From: Chitinophaga solisilvae | GTDB taxonomy: Bacteria; Bacteroidota; Bacteroidia; Chitinophagales; Chitinophagaceae | DNA length: 64,000 nt | Direction: 5' to 3' | Assembly (NCBI RefSeq): GCF_009928525.1 | Contig: NZ_JAABOK010000004.1 | Location: 468,019 to 532,018, forward strand | Part shown: one piece after another, positions 53,608 through 62,711 of the stretch | Layout: every line of letters begins with the position of its first letter | Numbering within the stretch: the stretch's first letter is position 1 | Position numbers and translations under genes: made by a program | The notes under the pieces: generated by a model | Seen by the model: the letters and a program-made list of their open reading frames with translations, nothing else | Databases searched by the model: none | Told to the model about the DNA's origin: nothing

Positions 53608-54093
53608 ATGGCCAAAGCACTTAAAATTAATCACGTAACACTGATCGTTGATAATCTGGAAAAGGCAGGTAATTTCTATCAGCATGAATTGGGCCTGGAA
53701 CCGCTGCCCGCCTTCCGGTTTGATTACCCGGTGATGTTTTTCAGGTTCAACGATGAACAGCAGTTGCATATCTCCGAGTGGGAAGACCGTACTTCCTTCC
53801 GTGGACATATCTGTGTACAGGTAGATGATTTCAATAGCCTTTTTTTCCGTATGAAGGAGCTGAATACAATTGATGTAAATCCCTGGGGAAAGGTGAGGAA
53901 ACTGCCGGATGGCGCCATGCAGATGTTTCTTCGGGACCCTGCCGGCAACCTCGTGGAAATCTCCTCTGTACCGGGAGCGGAGATTGATCCCCGTATATTC
54001 ACAGATGAACTCTACGAAGAGGGATTGTATGTATCAGGTAGAAATGATTTCAGAGGCTACAGGTCTGATGATGCCACCTTATATCATAAGTAA
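53608..54093 (+). CDS. VOC-family (glyoxalase-like) protein
   Basis: The 161-residue protein has the two-module betaalphabetabetabeta fold of the vicinal oxygen chelate family. Metal ligands are His in KINHVTLIV, His in QLHISEWE, His in GHICVQVDD and Glu in NLVEISSVPG. It may be an isomerase, lyase or dioxygenase acting on a pathway intermediate. It follows the dehydratase by 25 bases and precedes the dehydrogenase by 3. Confidence 0.8.
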   Translation: MAKALKINHVTLIVDNLEKAGNFYQHELGLEPLPAFRFDYPVMFFRFNDEQQLHISEWEDRTSFRGHICVQVDDFNSLFFRMKELNTIDVNPWGKVRKLPDGAMQMFLRDPAGNLVEISSVPGAEIDPRIFTDELYEEGLYVSGRNDFRGYRSDDATLYHK

Positions 54094-54096
54094 CAG

Positions 54097-55047
54097 ATGA
54101 GAAAGAACGTATTGCTGCTCGAAACCGTGGCAGAAGAAGCTTTAACCGTCCTGCAGAATAATGTGAACATATTTACAGGATATGATGAGGCCAGCGTAAC
54201 AGCTGCTTTGAACAATGAGAACATCCATGCTGTCATTACACGCGGAAAAGGCCTGATCAACAGGCCGCTGATGGATGCCTGCCCGCATTTAGAGGTAGTG
54301 GCCCGGTGTGGGGTAGGACTGGATAATGTAGACGTTGCGGAAGCAACTGCAAGAAAAATTATGGTGATCAATGCGCCTGGCAGTAATGCCGCTACCATGG
54401 CAGAACATACCTTGTCCCTGATGCTGATGCTTATGCGCAATATGTATGGATCAGTATTTCAGGTTAAACAAGGCAACTGGAACTGGCGCAATCAATATGC
54501 AGGAGATGAATTGAACGGAAAAACCCTCGGCGTGCTGGGAATGGGGAATATAGGAAAGCGGGTGGCCCGGTTAGGGGAGGCCTTTGGAATGAACGTGCTG
54601 TATTGGGGTAAGTCTGTTCAGGACCTGCCTTATAAATATATGGATCTGGAAGATGTGTTGCGGTTTTCAGACGTAGTGAGCCTCCATCTCCCGCTCAATA
54701 ACGAAACAGATAACATCATGGGAGAAAAGCAACTTGGGATAATGAAAACCGGTGCGTTATTGATTAATACAGCCAGAGGTGCATTAATTGACCATGCAGC
54801 ACTGTTACAAGCGTTGAATGCAGGTACAATTGCAGGTTTTGCTGCTGATGTATTACCTGATGAGCCCCCGTTGCAGAGTATGGATATAGTACGTCATCCA
54901 CGTTCAATCATTACACCTCATTCTGCCAGCCTTACCGCCGCCACATACCGGCAGATATGCCTGCTTACCATAAACAATGTGGTAGCAGTACTTACAGGTA
55001 AAACGCCTGAACCTGGCAGTGTGTATAACCGCGAGGCGCTTCAGTAA
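54097..55047 (+). CDS. D-2-hydroxyacid dehydrogenase
   Basis: The 316-residue protein is of the phosphoglycerate-dehydrogenase type. The NAD-binding motif is GVLGMGNIGKRVA near 146. Catalytic residues are Arg in NTARGALID, Glu in LPDEPP and His in ITPHSAS near 276. It should oxidise or reduce a 2-hydroxy or 2-keto acid. As the next step after the dehydratase and VOC protein, it could act on the keto acid they yield. Confidence 0.88.
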   Translation: MRKNVLLLETVAEEALTVLQNNVNIFTGYDEASVTAALNNENIHAVITRGKGLINRPLMDACPHLEVVARCGVGLDNVDVAEATARKIMVINAPGSNAATMAEHTLSLMLMLMRNMYGSVFQVKQGNWNWRNQYAGDELNGKTLGVLGMGNIGKRVARLGEAFGMNVLYWGKSVQDLPYKYMDLEDVLRFSDVVSLHLPLNNETDNIMGEKQLGIMKTGALLINTARGALIDHAALLQALNAGTIAGFAADVLPDEPPLQSMDIVRHPRSIITPHSASLTAATYRQICLLTINNVVAVLTGKTPEPGSVYNREALQ

Positions 55048-55127
55048 TCCAGAAATCAGGTATGTAACCGCTCCGTTAATCTTACCTTGCGTTGCGTACA
55101 AAACGGTAATCAATAATCTTTGTTTAA

Positions 55128-56000
55128 ATGGAAAAATTCTGCGTTTGTTTATTGATCCTGATTGGTATCAGCATGGCAACCACTCGCTTACTCCTTGCAC
55201 AGGCTTCCGGAACGGCTAAAAAACCACTGGTGGTTTTTGTGACAGGCGACCACGAGTACAGCGGTGAGGAAACCCTTCCGTTAATAGCTGCTGCACTGGA
55301 GAAGGACTATGGCATGAAAACGGTTGTTCTCAAAGCATCCCCTGATTATAACAGCGAAGAAAATATTCCTGGCCTTGAAGCCCTGGAACATGCAGACCTG
55401 GCAGTTTTCTTTTTACGCTGGCGCAGGCTTCCGGCTGATCAGTTGGCGTATATCGAAGCTTACCTGAAAACGGGTAAGCCGGTCATAGGTTTCCGCACCA
55501 CCACACATGCTTTCCACTTTCCGGAAGGACATGCCAGCGAAAAATGGAATGCCTTCGGTGAATTTGCGTTAAATGCTCCTCCCGGTTGGGGGGGCGCTGC
55601 CAAACATACCCACTATGGCCATGAAAGCAGCACTGATGTAAGCGTCATTCCTGAACAGGCAGGTAATCCGATACTTACAGGCGTAGCAAAAAATTTCCAT
55701 GTACGCTCATGGTTGTACCGTGTTTTACCTGACTATCCTGTAAAAGGTTCCACCTGGCTGCTGATGGGAAAGGCGGTAAATCCCGATAAGGAAGCCATCG
55801 AAAACCCGGTTGCCTGGACTGGTACCAACTCCTTCGGCGGCAGGGTCTTTATGACCACGCTCGGCCACCCGGAAGATTTCCGGCAGGAACCCTTTCAGCG
55901 CCTGGTGATCAATGCTGTGCACTATGAACTGGGCCTTAAAGTTCCTCGAAAATGGAAAGGCAAATTAGACATTCACGTGCCTTACCGCGTAACCCAATAA
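55128..56000 (+). CDS. Exported ThuA-like protein
   Basis: The 290-residue protein has a signal peptide (about 1-24, ending LAQ). The ThuA-like alpha/beta fold, related to class I glutamine amidotransferases, shows VVFVTGDHEYSGEE near 36 and FFLRWRRLPADQL near 90. A His-rich loop, KHTHYGHESS, lies near 160. ThuA proteins take part in uptake or breakdown of oxidised (keto) sugars in several bacteria. It is linked to the next, much larger, envelope protein. Confidence 0.82.
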   Translation: MEKFCVCLLILIGISMATTRLLLAQASGTAKKPLVVFVTGDHEYSGEETLPLIAAALEKDYGMKTVVLKASPDYNSEENIPGLEALEHADLAVFFLRWRRLPADQLAYIEAYLKTGKPVIGFRTTTHAFHFPEGHASEKWNAFGEFALNAPPGWGGAAKHTHYGHESSTDVSVIPEQAGNPILTGVAKNFHVRSWLYRVLPDYPVKGSTWLLMGKAVNPDKEAIENPVAWTGTNSFGGRVFMTTLGHPEDFRQEPFQRLVINAVHYELGLKVPRKWKGKLDIHVPYRVTQ

Positions 56001-56038
56001 GTACATAATGTTTCCTGATCTTGCTAAATATATCTAAG

Positions 56039-59000
56039 ATGCCCAAACCATCAAAAAAATTGATTTATGTGCCTCTTATTCCCATAGCACTGGCGATAAT
56101 GATTTTGCATGCCTGTAATCCTGAAGGGCCTGCTCCGCTTACTATTTCCGCAACATCCCATATCTCGCTGATCGGTAATAACCTTGGATCGAGGATGATA
56201 AATTATGATAATTTTGAAACGGAGCTGTATGTCCGTTATCCGGAATATCAGCTAACTATCCGCAATATGTGCGATGGTGGCGAAACACCGGCTTTCCGGC
56301 CACATTCCGGCAGAAACTCCCCCTGGGCATTTCCCGGCGCTGAAAAAACACGGCCTGCGCTGGCGCACCAGGTCGAAACCAATGATGACCCAAGTCAAGG
56401 GCGCTTTGAAACACCGGACCAATGGCTCACCAGGCTCAAAACAGATGTGATCATTGCCTTTTTCGGCTATAATGAAGCTTTTGAAGGTAAAGATGGCCTT
56501 GCTGAATATAAAGCGGAGCTGGATACATTTATTAACTGGACCCTGAAACAAAAATACAACGGCACCTCAATACCACAACTAGCGCTGGTTTCACCAATTG
56601 CGTTCGAAGACCTTTCTGATAAATATGATCTTCCCGATGGTAAAAGAGAAAATGAAAACCTGGCCATGTATACCCAGGCCATGAAAGAAGTGGCGGCGCA
56701 GCATAAAGTACTGTTCGTAGATGCCTTTACCCCTTCTAAAAAATGGTATAATAATTCAAAAGACCCGTTGACCATCGATGGCTCCCAACTGAATGAAGAA
56801 GGATACAGGAAACTGGGTCTTTTACTGGCGGATAAGATTTTTGGAGCTGCATCTCCCAAAGCAGAAGCCAACCGGAAACTGGTGCACGATGCGGTAAAAG
56901 AGAAGAACTGGATGTGGCTCAACGATTATAAGATCCCGAACGGGGTACACGTATATGGTCGCCGGTATGATCCGTACGGACCGGATAACTATCCCGCCGA
57001 AATAGAGAAGATCCGGGAAATGACGAGTATCAGGGATACTGCGGTATGGCAGGCTGCTTCCAAAGGAACAAAAATGGATATTGCGGCGGCGGATAAAAAA
57101 ACCAAAGTATTGCCAACCATTAAAACCAACTATAACCCCAAGGAAAATGGCAGCCTGCGGTATCTCACCGGGAAAGAAGCGGTAGCTAAACTGAAAGTAC
57201 CTCCGGGGTACAAGATAGAACTTTTTGCTTCGGAAGAACAATTCCCGGATCTGGCAAAACCAATGCAGATGTCCTTTGACAACAAAGGCCGGTTATGGGT
57301 GGCATTAATGCCCAGTTATCCGCATTATAAACCCGGCGATGCCAAACCCAATGACAAGATTCTTATTCTTGAAGATACCAACAATGATGGTAAGGCCGAT
57401 AAACAAACCATCTTCGCGGATAGCCTGCATCTTCCAATAGGATTTGAAATTGAGCCTGAAGGGGTGTATGTTGCCCAGGGTACAAACCTCAAACTATTAA
57501 CAGATACAGATGGGGATGATAAGGCCGATAAGGAAGAGATATTGCTCAGCGGTTTTGATGATCACGATACACACCATAGCAGTCATGCTTTTACGGTAGA
57601 CCCTTCAGGCGCCATCTATTCAGGGGAAGGAGTTTTCCTTTACACAAACGTAGAAACATCCTATGGCACCGTTCGTGGAACTAACGGCGGCTTTTACCGG
57701 TACGATCCGCGTCGCAGAAAACTGGAACGCACAGCCCAGATGTCTATCCCAAACCCCTGGGGTATTGCATTCGACGACTGGGGACAACCTTTCTTTGCTG
57801 AAACATCCAGCCCGGATATGCGCTGGATGCTTCCCGGAACAGTGCTGCCCAGGTATGGCCAGGCTACGCATAAATCCATTCAGCTGATTGAAGACAAACA
57901 TAAGGTACGGCCTACATCAGGACTGGAGTTTATATCCAGCCGCCATTTTCCGGATGAAGTGCAGGGAGACTTCCTCATCAACAATACCATAGGTTTCCTG
58001 GGCACTAAACAACATACATTGGAAGATGATGGAACAGGCTATAAAAGTCATCATCATATGGACCTGCTGGTAAGCGGTGACCCCAATTTTCGGCCGGTAG
58101 ACCTGGAGTTCGCGCCCGATGGATCTTTATATGTGATCGATTGGCATAACATTTTGATAGGACATATGCAACATAATGCGCGAGATCCGCTGCGGGATCA
58201 TTCACACGGAAGGATCTACCGTATCACTTATCCGTCCAGACCATTGGTGAAACCGGCAAATATTGCGGGAGCCGGCATAGAAGAACTGCTCAATAACCTG
58301 AAGTTGCCGGAATACAGGACTCGCTACAGAACCCGTCGGGAGCTGAGAGGACGTAATGTTTCAGAGGTGCTTGCAAAACTGAAAACATGGACTGCCAGCC
58401 TGGATAAAAATGATCCGCGATACGAGCATCACCTGCTCGAAGGCCTCTGGGTAAGCTGGGGAATGGGTAAGGTAGATCAGGACCTGTTAAAGGAGGTATT
58501 AAAGGCTAAAGATTATCATGCAAGAGCTGCCGCTGTTGAAGTAGTGCGTTATACCGGGTATCAGATACCTGACCAGGCAGCGTTGCTGATGCAGGCGGTA
58601 AAGGACGAGAACAGCCGTGTGCGGCTCATGGCTATTGTAGCCGCTTCATGGATCGGTAAGGAAAAAGGCCTTCCCATTTTGGAAGAAGCAAAAAAAATGC
58701 CGCTGGACAAATGGATGATACATGCCTATGAAACTGCCGTAGCGCACCTGAATGGCGAAAATGTGAAAAGGGAAAAGGAGAGGAGCGGCAACTCAAATCT
58801 GAAAGGTAATGCGCTGGCACAGTTTAACCAGGGACAGAAAATCTATTCTATAGAAGGATACTGTAAAACATGCCATCAGGCAGACGGTAAAGGGCTTCCT
58901 GATTCCGGTTTTCCTCCGCTTGCAGGCTCTGCATGGGTAACAGGAAACGAAGAGCGGCTGATCAAACTGGTGATAAAAGGCTTATTGGGACCGATAGAAG

Positions 59001-59227
59001 TAAATAATAAAATGTATCCCGGTAAGGTGCCTATGACGCCCTTTGGCGGACTGCTCAAAGATGACGAGATCGCTGCAGTAATAACTTATATCCGGAATTC
59101 CTTTGGTAACAAAGCCTCCCCCGTCTCCACCGAAAAAGTAAAAAAGGTAAGAATGGCCATTGAAAATAAAAAGGATTTCTATTCTGCCGAACAATTGCTT
59201 AAAGAACATCCAATGGGGAAAAAGTAA
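56039..59227 (+). CDS. Multidomain PVC-type lipoprotein: SGNH-like, propeller, HEAT, cytochrome c
   Basis: The 1062-residue protein has a lipoprotein signal (IMILHACNPE, Cys near 26). An N-terminal hydrolase-like domain (about 35-270) has HISLIGNNLGSR and a DLPDGKRENENLA region, like SGNH-type esterases in PVC proteins. A six-bladed propeller (about 360-770) has PSGAIYSGEG and WGIAFDDWGQPFFAET. A HEAT-like helical region (about 780-900) follows. The C-terminal cytochrome c domain has CKTCHQADGKG near 941 and the distal Met in MTPFGG. Such proteins, common in Planctomycetes and Bacteroidota, may oxidise sugars at the envelope. ATG at 56039 is chosen, as the longer frame begins with TTG at 56021. 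Confidence 0.88.
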   Translation: MPKPSKKLIYVPLIPIALAIMILHACNPEGPAPLTISATSHISLIGNNLGSRMINYDNFETELYVRYPEYQLTIRNMCDGGETPAFRPHSGRNSPWAFPGAEKTRPALAHQVETNDDPSQGRFETPDQWLTRLKTDVIIAFFGYNEAFEGKDGLAEYKAELDTFINWTLKQKYNGTSIPQLALVSPIAFEDLSDKYDLPDGKRENENLAMYTQAMKEVAAQHKVLFVDAFTPSKKWYNNSKDPLTIDGSQLNEEGYRKLGLLLADKIFGAASPKAEANRKLVHDAVKEKNWMWLNDYKIPNGVHVYGRRYDPYGPDNYPAEIEKIREMTSIRDTAVWQAASKGTKMDIAAADKKTKVLPTIKTNYNPKENGSLRYLTGKEAVAKLKVPPGYKIELFASEEQFPDLAKPMQMSFDNKGRLWVALMPSYPHYKPGDAKPNDKILILEDTNNDGKADKQTIFADSLHLPIGFEIEPEGVYVAQGTNLKLLTDTDGDDKADKEEILLSGFDDHDTHHSSHAFTVDPSGAIYSGEGVFLYTNVETSYGTVRGTNGGFYRYDPRRRKLERTAQMSIPNPWGIAFDDWGQPFFAETSSPDMRWMLPGTVLPRYGQATHKSIQLIEDKHKVRPTSGLEFISSRHFPDEVQGDFLINNTIGFLGTKQHTLEDDGTGYKSHHHMDLLVSGDPNFRPVDLEFAPDGSLYVIDWHNILIGHMQHNARDPLRDHSHGRIYRITYPSRPLVKPANIAGAGIEELLNNLKLPEYRTRYRTRRELRGRNVSEVLAKLKTWTASLDKNDPRYEHHLLEGLWVSWGMGKVDQDLLKEVLKAKDYHARAAAVEVVRYTGYQIPDQAALLMQAVKDENSRVRLMAIVAASWIGKEKGLPILEEAKKMPLDKWMIHAYETAVAHLNGENVKREKERSGNSNLKGNALAQFNQGQKIYSIEGYCKTCHQADGKGLPDSGFPPLAGSAWVTGNEERLIKLVIKGLLGPIEVNNKMYPGKVPMTPFGGLLKDDEIAAVITYIRNSFGNKASPVSTEKVKKVRMAIENKKDFYSAEQLLKEHPMGKK

Positions 59228-59546
59228 AAAGTATACAGCCTGGCATTCAATTTTTCGATTGTTAATTTACGAAGCATCACATGTAAATATTGATTTGTAC
59301 ATCAAGTAGTGTTAGGATTGGTAATTATTATAATGCTTAATCACAAGGATAGTTATCTTAAAATTTCCACGGAGAAACCTGAAATAATCAACTAAAATAT
59401 AGCGCACCGATATGTTACTGCCCGGGTATTGGCCGGGTATGGAAACCTTATGTGCTAACATAAGGCACCGTCTTTAAGATCTGCAGCCTGACCAATGTTT
59501 CGGAATGATAGGATATGATCATTTTTTACCTGATAATTTTTTAATT
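59228..59546. promoter_or_regulatory. Upstream region of the SusC gene
   Basis: This 319-base A/T-rich gap has no gene. A hairpin of CCTTATG/CATAAGG at 59446-59465 sits about 80 bases before the SusC start and could belong to its leader RNA. No clear -7 motif could be chosen. Confidence 0.4.
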
Positions 59547-62500
59547 ATGAAAAAATTTTCCACGCTGACTTCGGGAATGCTGGCATTACGTCAGAAAATC
59601 ATTTATTCCGCCCTTGCCTTATTTATGGGAATTGCCACCCAGGCGCTTGCGGGAGGGCCGGCATCTCTTAATTATTCACACATATCACTGATGGATGTAC
59701 GTGGTAAGGTACTGGAAGAGACTGGCGGGCCTGTACCCGGGGTGAGCATCAAAGTAAAGAATGTCAACAAGGCAACAACAACAGATGTAGACGGTAAATT
59801 CAGCATTAAAGGACTAAGTGAAGATGCTGTGTTGATTATTTCATATATAGGTTATGTCACCCAGGAAGTTAACGTTACTGCCGCTGAGATGGTGATAAGA
59901 CTTGTGCCACAGGTAAAGAAGATAGACGAGGTGGTGATAGTAGGTTATGGAACCACTAAAAAATCAGACCTGACTGGTGCCGTTGGTGTCGTTAAAGCTG
60001 AAACATTGCAGGAACGGCCGTCTTCTTCATTAAACCAGAGTTTATCCGGCCGGGTGACCGGCGTAAATGTGTCCTCAAATTCAGGAAGGCCAGGCGGCAG
60101 GACCAACATCCGTATCCGTGGCTCCAGCTCCCTGAGTGTTTCCAATAATCCGTTGTATGTAATAGACGGAGTGATCCTGAATCCGGTGGACCTGAGAAAT
60201 GGCAGTACCCCCATTGACTATATCAACCCTAATGATATTGCTTCCATAGAGGTGCTGAAAGACGCATCATCTACAGCTATCTATGGCGCCAGGGGCGCCA
60301 ATGGGGTGATCCTCGTTACAACCAAAAGGGGTAATTCCGGCGGCGGAAGGATTACCTACGATCCTGATTTCAGTATTGGCGTACTGCCCAGAAAACTTGA
60401 CCTGCTGAATGCAAGGGAGTTTTTGGCCGTAGAAGACCTGGCTTATGCAAACGCACAGAAATATGACCCTGTGGGATGGGCTACAGGTACAAAATATACA
60501 GATCCTAAAACCAAACGTACCAACCCTAAATTGTTCGATTCACAGGGAAACCCGCTATACGATACAGATTGGCAGGATGAAGCATTCCAGAGAGCGTTCA
60601 CTCAAAATCACCAGCTCGGATTTACTGATGGTGACGAGAAAAGAAGTTTAGGTGCTTTTTTAAACTATCGCAGCCAGGAAGGGCTGGCAAAAGGTTCCTG
60701 GCAGGACCGCTATGCCGGTCGCATTGTATATGACAGTCAGCTAAGGGATTGGTTAAAGGTAGGAGGTACCATGAGCTATACTGATCAGCGGGAGAAACAG
60801 GTGGACCAGCTGGATGGAGGCGGTATCACCATGATGCGGCAGGTGCTGGAAGCGTTGCCTATCATTCCCGTTAAATATGCGGATGGTACGTGGGCAAGTA
60901 ACCGCGACTATCCCGGAATGGAAGGTGGAGATAACCCTTTAAGAGTAGCGGCAGACAGGATCTCCATCCTGCATACCCAAACCCTCCTTGGTAATTTGTA
61001 TGCAAATGTTCGCCTGGCGCCGGGGCTGGAGTTGAGATCAACCCTTGGTGTCAATGTCATCAATCAGCGGGAAGATTATTTTGCTGCAAAGGGAATGCAA
61101 TATATCTCAGATAACGGAAATGCCTCCATCAACAATAACAAATACAACTCGTGGCAGTTTGAGAACTACCTCACCTACAACAGAAAGTTTGCAAAGGTGC
61201 ACTCTCTGAATGCCATGGCAGGTGTGTCCTGGCAGCATATCGACCGTTTCGAAAATCAGGCGAATACGGAAGGCTTCAACGATTCCTATTATCAGTACTA
61301 TAACCTGGGCTCCGGTTCCAGCCCTCAGCCTCCGTCCTCTATAGGTACAGCAAACGGGTTGAACTCTTATTTCGGGCGTGTCAACTATGGCTTCCGCAAT
61401 AAATACCTGGTCACCTTTACCGGCCGTATGGATGGATCTTCCAAGTTCGGACGTGATAACCAGTTTGCTTTCTTCCCTTCTGCTGCCCTCGCCTGGAGGG
61501 TTACGGAAGAAGACTTTATGAAAGGTGTTCCCGTTATTTCAAATCTAAAGCTCCGTGCCAGCTATGGCGCTACCGGTAACTCAGAAATTCCGGCCTACAG
61601 GGCACTTGCCGGCATGGGAAATTACAGCGTAATTTTTGATGGGGCACGTAATTCCGGCGTTGGTATTGATCGTATAGCCAACCCGGGGTTACAATGGGAA
61701 AAAACAAAACAGGTTGATTTCGGCCTTGAACTTGGCCTGTTTTCCAACAGGGTTAACCTGGAGCTGGACCTGTACCGGAGAAGGGTAGATGGCATGTTGC
61801 TGGACGCTCCTTTACCGTACACCACCGGGCGTGAAAAGATCTTCTCCAATGTAGGAAGTATGGAAAATAAAGGCATTGAGTTTGGTATCAATTCCACCAA
61901 TATCCAGACAGACAATTTTTCCTGGAGCACCACGTTCAACATCTCCGTAAATAAAAATAAAGTGCTTGCGTTGGCAAACGGTGATATATCCTCCGGTAAC
62001 GGCATCATCAGGGTAGGTGAACCGGTAGGATCCTTCTTTGGAAGGCTTAGCCTGGGAACATGGGGTACCAAGGAAGCTGAAGAAGCAAAGAAATATAACA
62101 TGCTGCCCGGTGATATCAAGTATAAAGATATAAATGAAGATGGCGTAATAAATGACCAGGACAGGGTCATCATCGGAAAAGGTATCCCTGACGGATATGG
62201 CACTTTCCTCAACACATTCCAGTACAAGGCTTGGTCCCTCACAATAGACCTGCAGTTCATGTATGGTAATGATGTGCTTGACAGGAGTATACACTCGGCA
62301 GAAGACAGGCAGGGTATCGCCAACAGTTATAAAACCGTGCTCAATGCCTGGACGGAAACAAACCAGCAAACACCTATTGCACAAATACGCCCTATTAATG
62401 CCTATTACACAACAAATAACGATAGTCATAAAGTAACAGATGGATCGTTTATCCGTGGCCGTAACTTAATGCTTGGATATACCTTTTCATCGAAAGCCGT

Positions 62501-62684
62501 GTCTACGTTAAAGCTTAACCGCCTGAGAGTATATGCTTCCGTACAAAACTTTTTCCTGGCCACTAAATTTAAAGGATACGATCCTGAAGTGTCCAACTCC
62601 AGCTCCCCTTTTGATCAGGGGCTGACTTTGTACGATTATCCAAAACCAAGGGTATTCATGCTGGGGCTTAATGTGGGGTTATAA
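59547..62684 (+). CDS. SusC/RagA-family TonB-dependent outer-membrane receptor
   Basis: The protein is 1045 residues from the ATG at 59547 (MKKFSTLTSG). A longer frame from 59505 adds 14 residues of low quality. A signal segment covers about 1-36. A carboxypeptidase-regulatory-like domain follows (about 45-120), then the SusC/RagA signature VVIVGYGTTKKSDLTGAVGV near 128, and a plug with PLYVIDGV near 205. A large barrel ends LGLNVGL. It brings oligosaccharides or glycosides across the outer membrane with SusD. It pairs with the next gene, 27 bases on. Confidence 0.95.
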   Translation: MKKFSTLTSGMLALRQKIIYSALALFMGIATQALAGGPASLNYSHISLMDVRGKVLEETGGPVPGVSIKVKNVNKATTTDVDGKFSIKGLSEDAVLIISYIGYVTQEVNVTAAEMVIRLVPQVKKIDEVVIVGYGTTKKSDLTGAVGVVKAETLQERPSSSLNQSLSGRVTGVNVSSNSGRPGGRTNIRIRGSSSLSVSNNPLYVIDGVILNPVDLRNGSTPIDYINPNDIASIEVLKDASSTAIYGARGANGVILVTTKRGNSGGGRITYDPDFSIGVLPRKLDLLNAREFLAVEDLAYANAQKYDPVGWATGTKYTDPKTKRTNPKLFDSQGNPLYDTDWQDEAFQRAFTQNHQLGFTDGDEKRSLGAFLNYRSQEGLAKGSWQDRYAGRIVYDSQLRDWLKVGGTMSYTDQREKQVDQLDGGGITMMRQVLEALPIIPVKYADGTWASNRDYPGMEGGDNPLRVAADRISILHTQTLLGNLYANVRLAPGLELRSTLGVNVINQREDYFAAKGMQYISDNGNASINNNKYNSWQFENYLTYNRKFAKVHSLNAMAGVSWQHIDRFENQANTEGFNDSYYQYYNLGSGSSPQPPSSIGTANGLNSYFGRVNYGFRNKYLVTFTGRMDGSSKFGRDNQFAFFPSAALAWRVTEEDFMKGVPVISNLKLRASYGATGNSEIPAYRALAGMGNYSVIFDGARNSGVGIDRIANPGLQWEKTKQVDFGLELGLFSNRVNLELDLYRRRVDGMLLDAPLPYTTGREKIFSNVGSMENKGIEFGINSTNIQTDNFSWSTTFNISVNKNKVLALANGDISSGNGIIRVGEPVGSFFGRLSLGTWGTKEAEEAKKYNMLPGDIKYKDINEDGVINDQDRVIIGKGIPDGYGTFLNTFQYKAWSLTIDLQFMYGNDVLDRSIHSAEDRQGIANSYKTVLNAWTETNQQTPIAQIRPINAYYTTNNDSHKVTDGSFIRGRNLMLGYTFSSKAVSTLKLNRLRVYASVQNFFLATKFKGYDPEVSNSSSPFDQGLTLYDYPKPRVFMLGLNVGL

Positions 62685-62711
62685 TATTATGCAACCTTTT
62701 AATGAAAAATT